The notes under the pieces were generated by a model, which was not told the origin of the DNA, made no database searches, and saw only the letters and a program-made list of their open reading frames with translations. A stretch of DNA of 64,000 bases from Candidatus Skiveiella danica (GTDB lineage Bacteria > Pseudomonadota > Gammaproteobacteria > Burkholderiales > Burkholderiaceae_C): assembly GCA_016721925.1 (NCBI GenBank), contig JADKHE010000002.1, positions 62,001 to 126,000 of the forward strand, in the 5' to 3' direction. Positions 8,795 through 16,865 of the stretch are shown here, in pieces (positions within the stretch are counted from its first letter, which is position 1; every line of letters starts with the position of its first letter). Both the position numbers and the translations under genes were made by a program.

Positions 8795-9111
8795 ATGCAC
8801 CGCGAGACGTGAGCCATGATGAAGCCGTGGTCGCCATGCTGAAAGCAGACCCGGATTTTGCAAACGAGTATCTGGCCGCTGCGCTGGAAGAGGCGGAGCT
8901 ACCCGGCGGGCAAGTTGCGCTACTGGCGGCACTACGCCACATTGCGGAAGCGCAAGGCATGAGCGCCGTCGCCGCCCGCGCTGGTATACCCCGCGAGAGC
9001 CTTTACCGGGCCCTAAGTCCCAAGGGAAACCCGACCATCAAGACCTTCTTGGCCGTGGTGCGTGGCGCTGGTCTGCACCTTGATGTGAGCCGCGAGTCTG
9101 CAGTCGCCTGA
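8791..9111 (+). CDS. HigA-like HTH antitoxin (addiction module antidote protein)
   Basis: The 106-residue protein is the expected partner of the upstream toxin: it would bind the toxin and repress the operon. It contains a helix-turn-helix region (ALRHIAEAQGMSAVAARAG, then IPRESLYRALSPKGNP) and the typical family end (TIKTFLAVVRGAGLHLDV). The overlap with the toxin stop gives coupled translation. The pair probably stabilises the island against loss. Confidence 0.88.
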   Translation: MNAPRDVSHDEAVVAMLKADPDFANEYLAAALEEAELPGGQVALLAALRHIAEAQGMSAVAARAGIPRESLYRALSPKGNPTIKTFLAVVRGAGLHLDVSRESAVA

Positions 9112-9123
9112 CCCGCTTGCACC

Positions 9124-9330
9124 ATGACGCAAGTTGGCAAGAAACCCACTGAGCCCAAGCCCACGGGCACCGACTGGGCGCGCGTCAAGCGCGAGGCCGC
9201 GCAAAATGTGCGTGTGTCGTTTGACCCGGCCGCCGATGCCGACAGAGAGCTCTACAACCCGAACGACGCCGCCGCCGTGGCTGCGTACCGGAGTGGTGCG
9301 TCCATCAAGCGCGGCGTGGTGAAGGCGTGA
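9124..9330 (+). CDS. Small hypothetical protein after the antitoxin
   Basis: This 68-residue, polar protein is one I do not recognise. It contains DWARVKREA, a DPAADADRELYNPNDAAAV stretch and a basic end (SIKRGVVKA). It starts 12 bases after the antitoxin stop, so it is probably the third gene of the same transcript. A remnant of a second antitoxin or a modulator of the module is possible; nothing in the sequence proves either. Confidence 0.5.
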   Translation: MTQVGKKPTEPKPTGTDWARVKREAAQNVRVSFDPAADADRELYNPNDAAAVAAYRSGASIKRGVVKA

Positions 9331-9493
9331 ATATGCACAACTCCGCCTATCCCGGCGAACTGCTTTCAGGCTGAAATACTGGCCGCCTGACCCATTCGCC
9401 CCAGCTAGGCCCGCGTCGAAACCGGGCTGAAAAGCCAGTTCCCCCGCTGGCCTGCTGGGGCCCCTTCACGGGGTTGCATCGGGGGATGCTGTC

Positions 9494-10138
9494 ATGGACT
9501 TTTCACCCTGGGACCGTGCGAAGAGTTTTCAACTGCATGAGGCTGCCTGCCTTATTGCTGGCGTGATGCCTTCATCGAAGCGGCTTCCTGACAGAGAGGA
9601 ACTGCCCTCCAATGCTCTTCAGTATTACAAGTCCCTGGCGACGGCGTACGTACTGTGGGTCACGCATCACGACCAGCCCGATGACCCGAACTACCCCAAA
9701 GCTGAGATGCTAAGGGGAGAGCCGCAGATAGGGAGCGACGAGCCGACCCTTTCGGTGTCGATTGACAAACTGGCCGGTGAGTTTGTTTCGCGCGAGGAGC
9801 TTCACCGCTGGGTCAAGGCAACAGGTATCACGTCGGCCTACGCCTTTGCGCCGTGGAGCCGCCCCACGACACCCAGCCCCGCGCCCGTGGTGGCTGAGAG
9901 CGCATCCGGTGGCGAATCCACAGAGCAACGACAAGCCCGTAGGTATCAGGCGTGCATTGATGCCGGGTTGACCATGCCCAACGACGATTATTCGCACCTG
10001 CCGAGGGGGATTGGGGCGCTGGCAAGAGTTGAGGGCATTAGCAGACAGTCATTTTCCGAGGATTTGAAGGCACACATCAACCGGAAAACGGCAGGTAAAC
10101 GGCAGGCATACGGCAGGCGCCTACCTGCCGAAATGTGA
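9494..10138 (+). CDS. Hypothetical island protein
   Basis: The 214-residue soluble protein starts FSPWDRAKSFQLHEAACLIAGV, a type of N terminus I associate with uncharacterised proteins of integrative elements in proteobacteria. No catalytic motif or membrane segment is visible. The middle is proline- and serine-rich, and the C terminus is strongly basic (KTAGKRQAYGRRLPAEM), which suggests nucleic-acid contact. The DNA encoding that tail contains three 11-bp-phased repeats. The gene precedes the AlpA-like regulator. Confidence 0.6.
   Translation: MDFSPWDRAKSFQLHEAACLIAGVMPSSKRLPDREELPSNALQYYKSLATAYVLWVTHHDQPDDPNYPKAEMLRGEPQIGSDEPTLSVSIDKLAGEFVSREELHRWVKATGITSAYAFAPWSRPTTPSPAPVVAESASGGESTEQRQARRYQACIDAGLTMPNDDYSHLPRGIGALARVEGISRQSFSEDLKAHINRKTAGKRQAYGRRLPAEM
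10088..10130 (+). repeat. Three 11-bp-phased ACGGCAGG repeats plus an inverted half-site
   Basis: ACGGCAGG occurs at 10088, 10099 and 10110, exactly one helical turn apart, and CCTGCCG lies inverted at 10124-10130. The array sits at the end of the preceding gene, about 50 bases before the start of the AlpA-like gene. It looks like a multi-site operator for that small regulator or a binding array for an excision factor. Confidence 0.5.
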
Positions 10139-10180
10139 CAAGAATGGGTTTCCATGTTCAACAGCCCCGAAAGGGTCAAC

Positions 10181-10393
10181 ATGGAAAAGCAAGCCGCTAC
10201 ACAGTTCCCGACACTGGAATCTGTGACCCGCCCGACATTGGAAACTGCATCCGCTGCCCACTACTTGAATCGCCGCCCGCAGACCTTGCGAGGTTGGGCC
10301 TGTCATGAGGATGGCCCGCTGCGCCCCGTGCGTATCAATGGCCGCCTTGCGTGGCCGGTTGCAGAACTGCGCCGCCTGCTGGGGGTAGCTTGA
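10181..10393 (+). CDS. AlpA/excisionase-like small DNA-binding protein
   Basis: The 70-residue protein consists mainly of a MerR-like helix-turn-helix: AAHYLNRRPQTLRGWA, then PLRPVRINGRLAWPVAEL and RRLLGV. This is the pattern of AlpA or Xis-like regulators of P4-type islands, which control int or assist excision. ATG 10181 has GAAAGGG just upstream; an upstream in-frame ATG at 10154 would add nine residues. Its probable operator is the phased repeat array directly upstream. Confidence 0.7.
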   Translation: MEKQAATQFPTLESVTRPTLETASAAHYLNRRPQTLRGWACHEDGPLRPVRINGRLAWPVAELRRLLGVA

Positions 10394-10394
10394 A

Positions 10395-10566
10395 ATGACC
10401 TCGCCCGACCCCACCGGCAAACCAAAACCGAGCTCCGCGAACAGCGCGGAGTTCGTCGGAACCGACAACCCCCGGCACCTGCGGGCACTTGCCGTCATGC
10501 TGCGCCGGCCAATCAGCCGCCAGGAACTGGACAGCGTGGCCGGTTGTGCGAATGGCCCCGCGTTGG
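10395..10566 (+). pseudogene. Truncated N terminus of an island HTH-type protein
   Basis: The frame starting at ATG 10395, directly after the AlpA-like gene, reads NPRHLRALAVMLRRPISRQELDSVAGCANGPALV with breaks in conservation. I recognise this as the N-terminal winged-helix-like part of small proteins that often follow AlpA-like genes in such islands. After about residue 57 the frame stops making sense and the DNA becomes hsdR in another frame. The deletion junction is therefore near 10555-10575. Confidence 0.6.
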
Positions 10567-13065
10567 TACGAGCACTGGTTGTGGGACGACGCCCGCTATG
10601 CGCCGCGTGCCGTTCAGGGGTTCTTCAAGAAGCCCGAGCTGGAGCTGATGATTCAGCGGCGCACCAGCCTCAAGAAGCTGGCCGAAGCGGTCATCAACCC
10701 GGAGATTGTGGAGCGGCCCTACCAGCACCGCGCCATCCGCCGGATTGACGAAGCCTTTGAGGTGGACAAGCAGCGCAAGGCCCTGGTGGTGATGGCCACG
10801 GGCGCCGGCAAGACCCGCACCGTCATCGCGCTGGCCGACGTGCTGATGCGCTGCAACTGGGCCAAGCGCGTGCTGTTCCTGGCGGACCGGGTGGCGCTGG
10901 TGAACCAGGCGGTGAACGCCTTCAAGACGCACCTGCCGGATTCGTCGCCGGTGAACCTGGTGACAGAGAAGTACACCGAGGGGCGGGTGTTCGTGTCCAC
11001 CTACCCGACGATGATGGGGCTGATTGACGATGCCTTCGACGGGCAGCGCCGCTTCGGGGTGGGGCATTTTGACCTCATCGTCATCGACGAGGCGCACCGT
11101 TCGGTGTACCAGAAGTACCGGGCCATCTTCGAGTATTTCGATGCGCTGCTGGTGGGCCTGACTGCAACGCCCAAGGATGAAATTGACCACAACACCTATG
11201 GGCTGTTCGACCTGGAGAGCGGTGTGCCGACGGACGCCTACGGGCTGGACGAGGCGGTGTCGGAAGGGTATCTGGTGCCGCCCAAGGCTGTTTCCGTGCC
11301 GCTCAAGTTCCAGCGAGAAGGCATCAAGTACGACGACCTGTCCGAGGCGGAGCAGGAGCAGTGGGACGCGCTGGAGTGGAACGAGGAGGGCACCACGCCG
11401 GATTCTGTGGACCCGGCTGCCCTGAACAAGTGGCTGTTCAACACCGACACCGTGGACAAGGTGCTGGCGCACCTGATGACCAAGGGCCAGAAGGTGGCCG
11501 GCGGCGACCGCCTGGGCAAGACCATCGTGTTCGCCAAGAACAACGACCACGCGGAATTCATCGCCGACCGCTTCAACGTCAATTACCCGCACTACAAGGG
11601 CGCGTTCGCCAGGGTGGTGACGTACAAGACGGAATACGCCCAGAGCCTGATTGACGACTTCTCTGCGAAGGAAAAGATGCCGCACATCGCCATTTCGGTG
11701 GACATGCTGGACACCGGCATCGACGTGCCGGAGGTGGTGAACCTGGTGTTCTTCAAGGCGGTGCGCTCGAAGACCAAGTTCTGGCAGATGGTGGGGCGGG
11801 GCACCCGACTGTGCCGGGACCTGTTTGCGCCGGGGGAACACAAGCAGTTCTTCTATGTGTTCGACTACTGCCAGAACCTGGAATTCTTCAGCCAGAACCC
11901 CGACCTGGTGGAGGGCTCGGCCGGCGAGGCGCTGGGCACGCGGCTGTTCAAGGCGCGGCTGGAGATGATTGCGGAATTGGACCGCCGCGTGACGGCGGGG
12001 ACCGTGATGGCCGAGCCGCGCCCGGCCCTGGGCGACCCGGCCGACGAGGGGCAGTTGCGCACAGAGATTGCTGCCCATCTGCACCAGCTTGTGGCGGCCA
12101 TGAAACTGGACAACTTTGTGGTCCGGCCGCAGCGCCGGCTGGTGGAGAAATACGCGAAGCCTGAGCCCTGGCATGCGCTAGGTCCAGACGACTTCAATGA
12201 GCTGGCGAACGGGGTGGCCAAGCTGCCAACCGAATTTGTCGATGACGACGAGGAGGCCAAGCGGTTTGACCTGCTGGTGCTGCGCACGCAGCTGGCCATC
12301 TTGCAGGCCCAGCCGGGGTTTGCCGGGCTGAAGGAGAAGATTCAGAGCATTGCCAGCGCGCTTGAGGAGCAGGAGGCCATCCCCGCCATCAAGGCGCAGA
12401 TGGTGCTGATTCAGTCGCTGACCGGCGAGGAGTGGTGGGAAGACGTGACCGTGGCCATGCTGGAGACAGCACGCAAGCGGCTGCGGGCGCTGGTCAAGCT
12501 GATTGAGAAGGGAAAGAAGAACGTCGTCTATACCAACTTCGAGGACGAGCTTGGCGACGAGACCGCGATTGACCTGCCCCAGGTCGGCACCGGCATGAAC
12601 CTGGCGAAGTTCAAGGACAAGGCGCGGCAGTTCCTCAAGGCGCACGAGAGCCATGTGTCGCTGCAACGCCTGCGGCGCAACCAGCCCTTGACGCCCTCAG
12701 ACCTGACGGAGCTGGAGCGCATGCTGGTGGAGGCGGGCGGCTCGCAGGAGGTCATCGAGCAGGCCAAGGAGCAGAGCCATGGGCTGGGCATCTTCATCCG
12801 CTCCCTGGTGGGGCTGGACAGCGAAACGGCGCGGCAGGCGTTCAGCCAGTTCATCACCGGCACCACCGCCACGGCCAGCCAGATTGAGTTCATCGACCTC
12901 ATCGTCCAGGAACTCACGGAGAACGGCGTGATGGAGCCAGCGCGGCTCTATGAGCCGCCTTTCATCGACATCAACGACAAGGGGCCGGAGGCGATTTTCC
13001 TGCCGGCGAAGGTGACGGAGATGGTGCGGGTGCTTGAGGAGATTCGGGAGAGGGCGGTGGGGTGA
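10489..13065 (+). pseudogene. hsdR: N-terminally truncated type I restriction enzyme R subunit (EcoEI-like HsdR)
   Basis: HsdR translocates DNA and cuts it in complex with HsdM and HsdS. Homology begins near 10566 (RWYEHWLWDDARYAPR) and runs to the stop, about 833 residues. The SF2 helicase part is intact: Walker A GAGKT at 10801, DEAH at 11086, then GLTATP and a QMVGRGTR motif. The EcoEI-type C-terminal domain follows. The N-terminal nuclease domain that should precede the helicase is missing, and its place is taken by the start of an unrelated island gene in another frame. No hsdM or hsdS is present. I therefore call it a pseudogene, although a truncated translocase could still be made. Confidence 0.82.
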
Positions 13066-13093
13066 GGGCGACCCAAAGAAAAGTGGATTTGAT

Positions 13094-13828
13094 GTGAAGA
13101 GAATATTTGTGCCTACATCGACTGGTGCCGACTGGCAGCCTCTGCTTGCGAAGCCTGTTACACACTGGAAGCCAGGTGCATCGGCAATGACCGCAGCCGC
13201 CGCTTGGGAGGCCGCTGGTGATGCTCTTCCCCCTGAAATAACCCGCATATTGGATTCGTCGCGGGAGCCGTTTCTCGTCGGGCAGAAGCTGTTGTTGGCC
13301 ATACCAGAATGGCAGGTGGCGTTGCGGGGTGGAACGACCAATTCCAGTACTGACGTTCTTGCTATTTGCAGGAATGACTTTGGGTTGTGCATCCTTGGTG
13401 TCGAGGCGAAAGTCCTTGAAGACTTCGGCCCGTTGGTTTCCAGCAAACGGACGGACGCCTCTGCAGGTCAAAGCGAGCGGTTGGCATACCTACACTCACT
13501 TCTGCGCGTCGAGCGATTTGACGATGCCATTCGCTATCAACTCTTGCATCGCACTGCATCCGCGCTTCTCACAGCAAGGGAGTTCCACGCTGGCGCGGCT
13601 GTCATGCTGGTGCAGGCATTCGATACGCCAGAGTCACAACGCGCGGACTTCGAGGCGTTCAGAGTTGCGCTTCGCGCAAGGGAGATTGCGCCGCTCACTT
13701 ACAAGGTGGATTCGTTCAGTGGACCCTGTCTGTATTTGGCCTGGTGCGATGGCAACGTCGATTTCAGAGAGGTGGTGTTGCCAAGCGCGCCCCAGTTCAC
13801 TTCTGAAAAGTCCAGTTCAATGCTTTGA
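13094..13828 (+). CDS. Putative PD-(D/E)XK-like protein adjacent to hsdR (resembles DUF6946)
   Basis: The 244-residue protein starts MKRIFVPTSTGADWQPLLAKP. I recall this N terminus from a conserved uncharacterised family (probably DUF6946) found near type I restriction genes; this is memory, not a search. A possible nuclease core is visible: E72 in AIPEW, D87 in STDVL, then E104-A-K106 in GVEAKVLEDFGP. GTG 13094 is preferred over an ATG at 13034 inside hsdR because conservation begins there. The intact frame next to a broken hsdR suggests independent selection or a recent deletion. Confidence 0.6.
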   Translation: MKRIFVPTSTGADWQPLLAKPVTHWKPGASAMTAAAAWEAAGDALPPEITRILDSSREPFLVGQKLLLAIPEWQVALRGGTTNSSTDVLAICRNDFGLCILGVEAKVLEDFGPLVSSKRTDASAGQSERLAYLHSLLRVERFDDAIRYQLLHRTASALLTAREFHAGAAVMLVQAFDTPESQRADFEAFRVALRAREIAPLTYKVDSFSGPCLYLAWCDGNVDFREVVLPSAPQFTSEKSSSML

Positions 13829-13912
13829 CGAGGAGTTGGAAGCGAACTTGACGCATGGAATGGCTTTTCGCTTGGGGATCCACATTATTCGTAGGACAGG
13901 AGGGACCACTTT

Positions 13913-13963
13913 ATGACGAGAAAAAACCGGGGAGACCCAAGCGGGCGGTGGAAGCAAGGGTAA
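13913..13963 (+). pseudogene. Truncated 5' copy of the Ada-like gene family (see 16242)
   Basis: A 16-codon frame reading MTRKNRGDPSGRWKQG follows a strong AGGAGGG ribosome site. Its first 12 residues match the start of the 207-residue protein at 16242 (MTRRNRVDPSGR) at 10 of 12 positions. The DNA upstream is also similar (GACAGGAGGG against GACAGGAAGGG). Only the gene start remains here. It is probably the scar of a recombination or replacement between paralogous copies. Confidence 0.65.
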
Positions 13964-13978
13964 TGTAAGGCTTGTCAA

Positions 13979-14416
13979 ATGATAAATAGATTCTTGCGAG
14001 GTCTTCCTTACTCATTGGTCGAACCGATGGGCAGAGAGTACGAGGGAAAATGCCGAGACCTACAACGGTGGGCTGTCGCAACCAGGAGAGCCTCAGTTAG
14101 GAAATTCCTGGCCCACGAGGACACACTACATTTGATATTTGCAATGGGTATCTATTTCAGATACGTCATGGCTCCACTTTCCAGTTGCACAGATTTTTTT
14201 GAGCGACTGCAGGCAAATGAAGATGTAACCTTGAAGATTGGTGGTCATGAGATTGACCGAAGATTTCAAACCTCCATTCGCCGAGCGACGATGAGTTTTC
14301 ATGCCGTTGCAGCGAGGTATGGGTTGTCAGAGGCATTTTTTGCTGAGTCTGATGTACGACGAATCGTCATGAAACTAATGGAAACCGAACGGAGGCGGCT
14401 TGATAGCTCAAACTAA
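13979..14416 (+). CDS. Hypothetical protein, first gene of a possible defence module
   Basis: The 145-residue, arginine-rich, mostly helical protein (FLRGLPYSLVEPMGREYEG, then RRASVRKFLAHEDTLHLIF) is one I do not recognise. No motif, signal peptide or membrane segment is evident. A TAAGG ribosome site precedes ATG 13979. Its end overlaps the TTG start of the next gene by 17 bases, so the two are probably coupled and functionally paired. Base composition is clearly more A+T-rich than in the core genome, which points to recent acquisition. Confidence 0.6.
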   Translation: MINRFLRGLPYSLVEPMGREYEGKCRDLQRWAVATRRASVRKFLAHEDTLHLIFAMGIYFRYVMAPLSSCTDFFERLQANEDVTLKIGGHEIDRRFQTSIRRATMSFHAVAARYGLSEAFFAESDVRRIVMKLMETERRRLDSSN

Positions 14417-15136
14417 GTCACCCTTCAAGGCAAACAGTCAGTTCGCGCAGGAGATAGACAGTTTCCTCGCGCAATACGGCGCAGTTTTTGCCCAAGAGGC
14501 GAAGCGAACATCTGCATTTTTGAACTTGCTGCGTACAACGATATCGTCAAGTTTTACGAAACTGCTGATTACACGGTGAGTCCTGAGAATCTCAAGGGCA
14601 CAGGAGGCAAACAGTTCGTTTACGCTCTTAGTCCCAGCGCAAAACCCGAGAACTGCTCTTACTTTCTCGCCAAAAAGGTGTACAAAAGCGGTAAGACTTA
14701 CAGTTTTGAGATTCGGCACAACGTCCGAATACAGTCATTTCACGATGAAGAAATTTTTGTTTCTCCTGACTACGCAGTCATCGAAAAAGGAAGCATTGTT
14801 TCAATTAAAAAGGTCGATTTCTATAATGGAAAAGTAGATTATTTCTTTGTGGCTGCGGATAAGGTCAAAACGTTTGCTGAAACTAAGCATTATGCCCCTG
14901 GGCCAGAATTGGTCTTGAATTTTGTCGGTCTTGTAAATGAACTGATGCCAAAGTTGATGGCCAACAATTTTCCAACTAAGCCTCCTATGCATTTTGGTCC
15001 TTCATTGTTTGTGTCCGGTATCGGAAATCCGCACCTGCAGAAGATTCGAGATAGCCTTGGAAAGCGTTATACGATAAATGTATTTCTCGGGCTTTTGCAT
15101 TTCCAAGTCAAGTCTACTCAGCCTCAAATCAGGTGA
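14400..15136 (+). pseudogene. Frameshifted putative PD-(D/E)XK nuclease
   Basis: Reading starts at TTG 14400 behind GGAGG (MIAQTKSPFKANSQFAQEID) and stays coding to a run of five T at 14517-14521. It then continues in the -1 frame (ELAAYNDIVKFYETADYTV) to the stop at 15136. Adding one T restores a single 245-residue frame. The second half contains D124 (SPDYAV), D148/D154 and E161-T-K163 (FAETKHY), compatible with a PD-(D/E)XK core. A homopolymer sequencing error, a real inactivating deletion or programmed slippage are all possible. No close named homologue comes to mind. Confidence 0.6.
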
Positions 15137-15178
15137 ACATTAAAAAAATAGGCAGTTCATGGAAGTGAACGGCCGAGA

Positions 15179-15216
15179 CACAATAAATTGATGAGAATTT
15201 ATTTCTCTTTATTGTG
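15179..15216. promoter_or_regulatory. AT-rich hairpin between the putative nuclease and the UDG-like gene
   Basis: CACAATAAA (15179-15187) pairs with TTTATTGTG (15208-15216), and inside it GAGAA pairs with TTCTC around a 5-base loop. A 5-base bulge (TTGAT) separates the two stems on one side. There is no T tract, so it is not a standard terminator. It may be an operator or an RNA structure. Confidence 0.4.
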
Positions 15217-15301
15217 AAGCGCCGTTACTTTAAATATTAAATGCAACGACCGGCGGCTCGCCTTCGATGGGAAAGTGCCTTTAGTTCGTTAGAATTTTCA
15301 C

Positions 15302-15826
15302 ATGGTTACACACCTAAAATCTAATTGCTATATTTCATTCCCACCGGTTAAGGGTAACGTCGGTTTTGTCTTCATTTGTCCAGGACGGTTTGAAGAGAGA
15401 GCCGGAAAACCTTGCGCAGGCCAAACCGGTAAAATACTCGAAGTTGCACTGCCCTTTCTATGCGCATTGAAGCCGAATATTTTCTTATCTGAAAATCGCT
15501 ACAGTTATCTTATTACGAACGCTTGGCCTGTGGTTGAATATAAGGAGAAAACCAACCGTTCGGTTCCGACAAGATTCGAGGTTTCGGCGATTGAAACCGT
15601 GGCGCGTCTTTATGCTGAAATTAAAGATTTGCAATATGTGGTGGCCTGCGGGAACCTTGCCCATCTAGCCGTCGAGCTCTGCAAAACCAACCATGGGCTC
15701 AAAGCTGCAGTTGCCAAGGCTACCCATACGTCGCGTCAAGCGTTTGGATGCCCAACCAATGAAGAGCTACCCATTCGACTTTGGGAGTGGGCCGACCAAG
15801 TCGCCAAGCAGTTCAAGCAGGTCTAG
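15302..15826 (+). CDS. Uracil-DNA-glycosylase-superfamily-like protein
   Basis: The 174-residue protein has the layout of small family-4-like glycosylases. CPGRFEERAGKPCAGQTGKIL (residues 26-46) resembles the GEAPG...GxPFVGxxGxLL motif. LITNAWP (70-76) resembles the ITN motif, VVACGNLAHLAV (113-124) the central strand, and H142 in THTSRQ the position of the HPS motif. The catalytic-loop residues differ from true UDGs (C26-P27-G28 instead of E-x-P-G), so the substrate may not be uracil. It lies in an AT-rich context 165 bases after the putative nuclease, which suggests it belongs to the same accessory module. Confidence 0.62.
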   Translation: MVTHLKSNCYISFPPVKGNVGFVFICPGRFEERAGKPCAGQTGKILEVALPFLCALKPNIFLSENRYSYLITNAWPVVEYKEKTNRSVPTRFEVSAIETVARLYAEIKDLQYVVACGNLAHLAVELCKTNHGLKAAVAKATHTSRQAFGCPTNEELPIRLWEWADQVAKQFKQV

Positions 15827-16241
15827 AACTGAATGCCCGCATGCTGCCTGTATCAGTGCCTTCCGCGACGCTTCGATGGTGGTTAGTCCGCCGTTTAAAA
15901 CCGCTTTGGCGTGGATCGAATTTCGCTAGCAAATCATGCTGCTGACGCCCACCAACCTCAATACACATGCCTTTGCGGTGCCGGCGGCGTCAAGGCGAAA
16001 TGGTGTTCATCGATGTACCAATGAAGCTCGCTTCGCGCTGGTCTTTACATGACTGGGGCTGTCAGAATGAAGCTATGAATCTCCGTTCTGATTGCATTAC
16101 TCCGTGGGTTGGCCTGCCATGCTGAAACCATTTGGGCAACGTGGTGGGTGTTGCTGAAGGCGACACGGTGGATGCCCAAAACGGCGAACGCTTTTTGACT
16201 TGGTGGCACACAGTTTTTCATGCGACAGGAAGGGCATACAA
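15827..16241. other. Non-coding or decayed region inside the island
   Basis: No convincing intact gene is visible here. A frame around 16005-16120 reads MVFIDVPMKLASRWSLHDW and then stops. A later stretch in the same frame (about 16137-16160) reads GNVVGVAEGDTVDA, reminiscent of the start of a staphylococcal-nuclease-like domain but without the rest. The last 60 bases are similar to the DNA upstream of the truncated paralogue at 13913, so a duplication boundary probably lies in this region. Confidence 0.4.
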
Positions 16242-16865
16242 ATGACTAGAAGGAACAGGGTGGACCCAAGCGGTCGTTTAACGGCGGACCCATCGAAAGC
16301 GGGAACACTGTTTGGAAATCGAGGTTGCCTGCATGACGACAACGGTGTCGTCGTGAAGGAAAGAACCTCTTTGAAGCGGTGGATTGCCTGTACCTTGGAG
16401 CCGATTTACGGGGCCAACCCGTTGATGCAACCTGGCTGCTATACCGAACTTTTTTTTCTGGATGAAGCCACGGCACTGGCCGCCGGCCATCGGCCTTGCG
16501 CGCAGTGCCGGCCCGATGCATACAAGTTGTTCACCACTGCTTGGCTCAAGGCCGGACTTTCTGATGTGGCGTTGGCCGCGAACATCGACAAAGCTCTGGA
16601 TGCTGAACGAAGGAACATTGAAAAGCCCCTGGTCAGCCCGGCAAGTCTTCCAAGTGGCGCCATGGTCAGGCACCCCGAGGATGGCGCTTTCCACCTTGTC
16701 TATGGAGGGCAACTTTTCCCGTGGTCCGTTTCCGGGTACGGGACGCCAATGCCGTTGAAGGCAGCAGCCGGGAAATATGAGTTGATGACGCCGCCAAGTG
16801 CGGTCAAAGGGCTGGAGGCAGGGTACCCGCTGGAGGTTCACAGCAGTGCCAAGGGGAGTCATTGA
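16242..16865 (+). CDS. Ada zinc-domain-like protein of unknown function
   Basis: The 207-residue protein contains a segment strikingly like the methyl-phosphotriester-sensing zinc domain of Ada: FFLDEATALAAGHRPCAQCR (residues 71-90), with C86 and C89. Other cysteines at 29, 50 and 66 could complete a metal site. No AraC, methyltransferase or glycosylase domain is attached. ATG 16242 has AGGAAGGG upstream and starts the conserved MTRRNRVDPSGR segment. The stop overlaps the TTG start of the LOTUS-domain gene (TTGA), so the two are coupled. A role in sensing or binding modified DNA is inference. Confidence 0.6.
   Translation: MTRRNRVDPSGRLTADPSKAGTLFGNRGCLHDDNGVVVKERTSLKRWIACTLEPIYGANPLMQPGCYTELFFLDEATALAAGHRPCAQCRPDAYKLFTTAWLKAGLSDVALAANIDKALDAERRNIEKPLVSPASLPSGAMVRHPEDGAFHLVYGGQLFPWSVSGYGTPMPLKAAAGKYELMTPPSAVKGLEAGYPLEVHSSAKGSH

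Noticed and set aside
10088..10130. Possible CRISPR-like repeat array
   Set aside because: Units are 11 bp without spacers, inside a coding region; there are no cas genes in the window.
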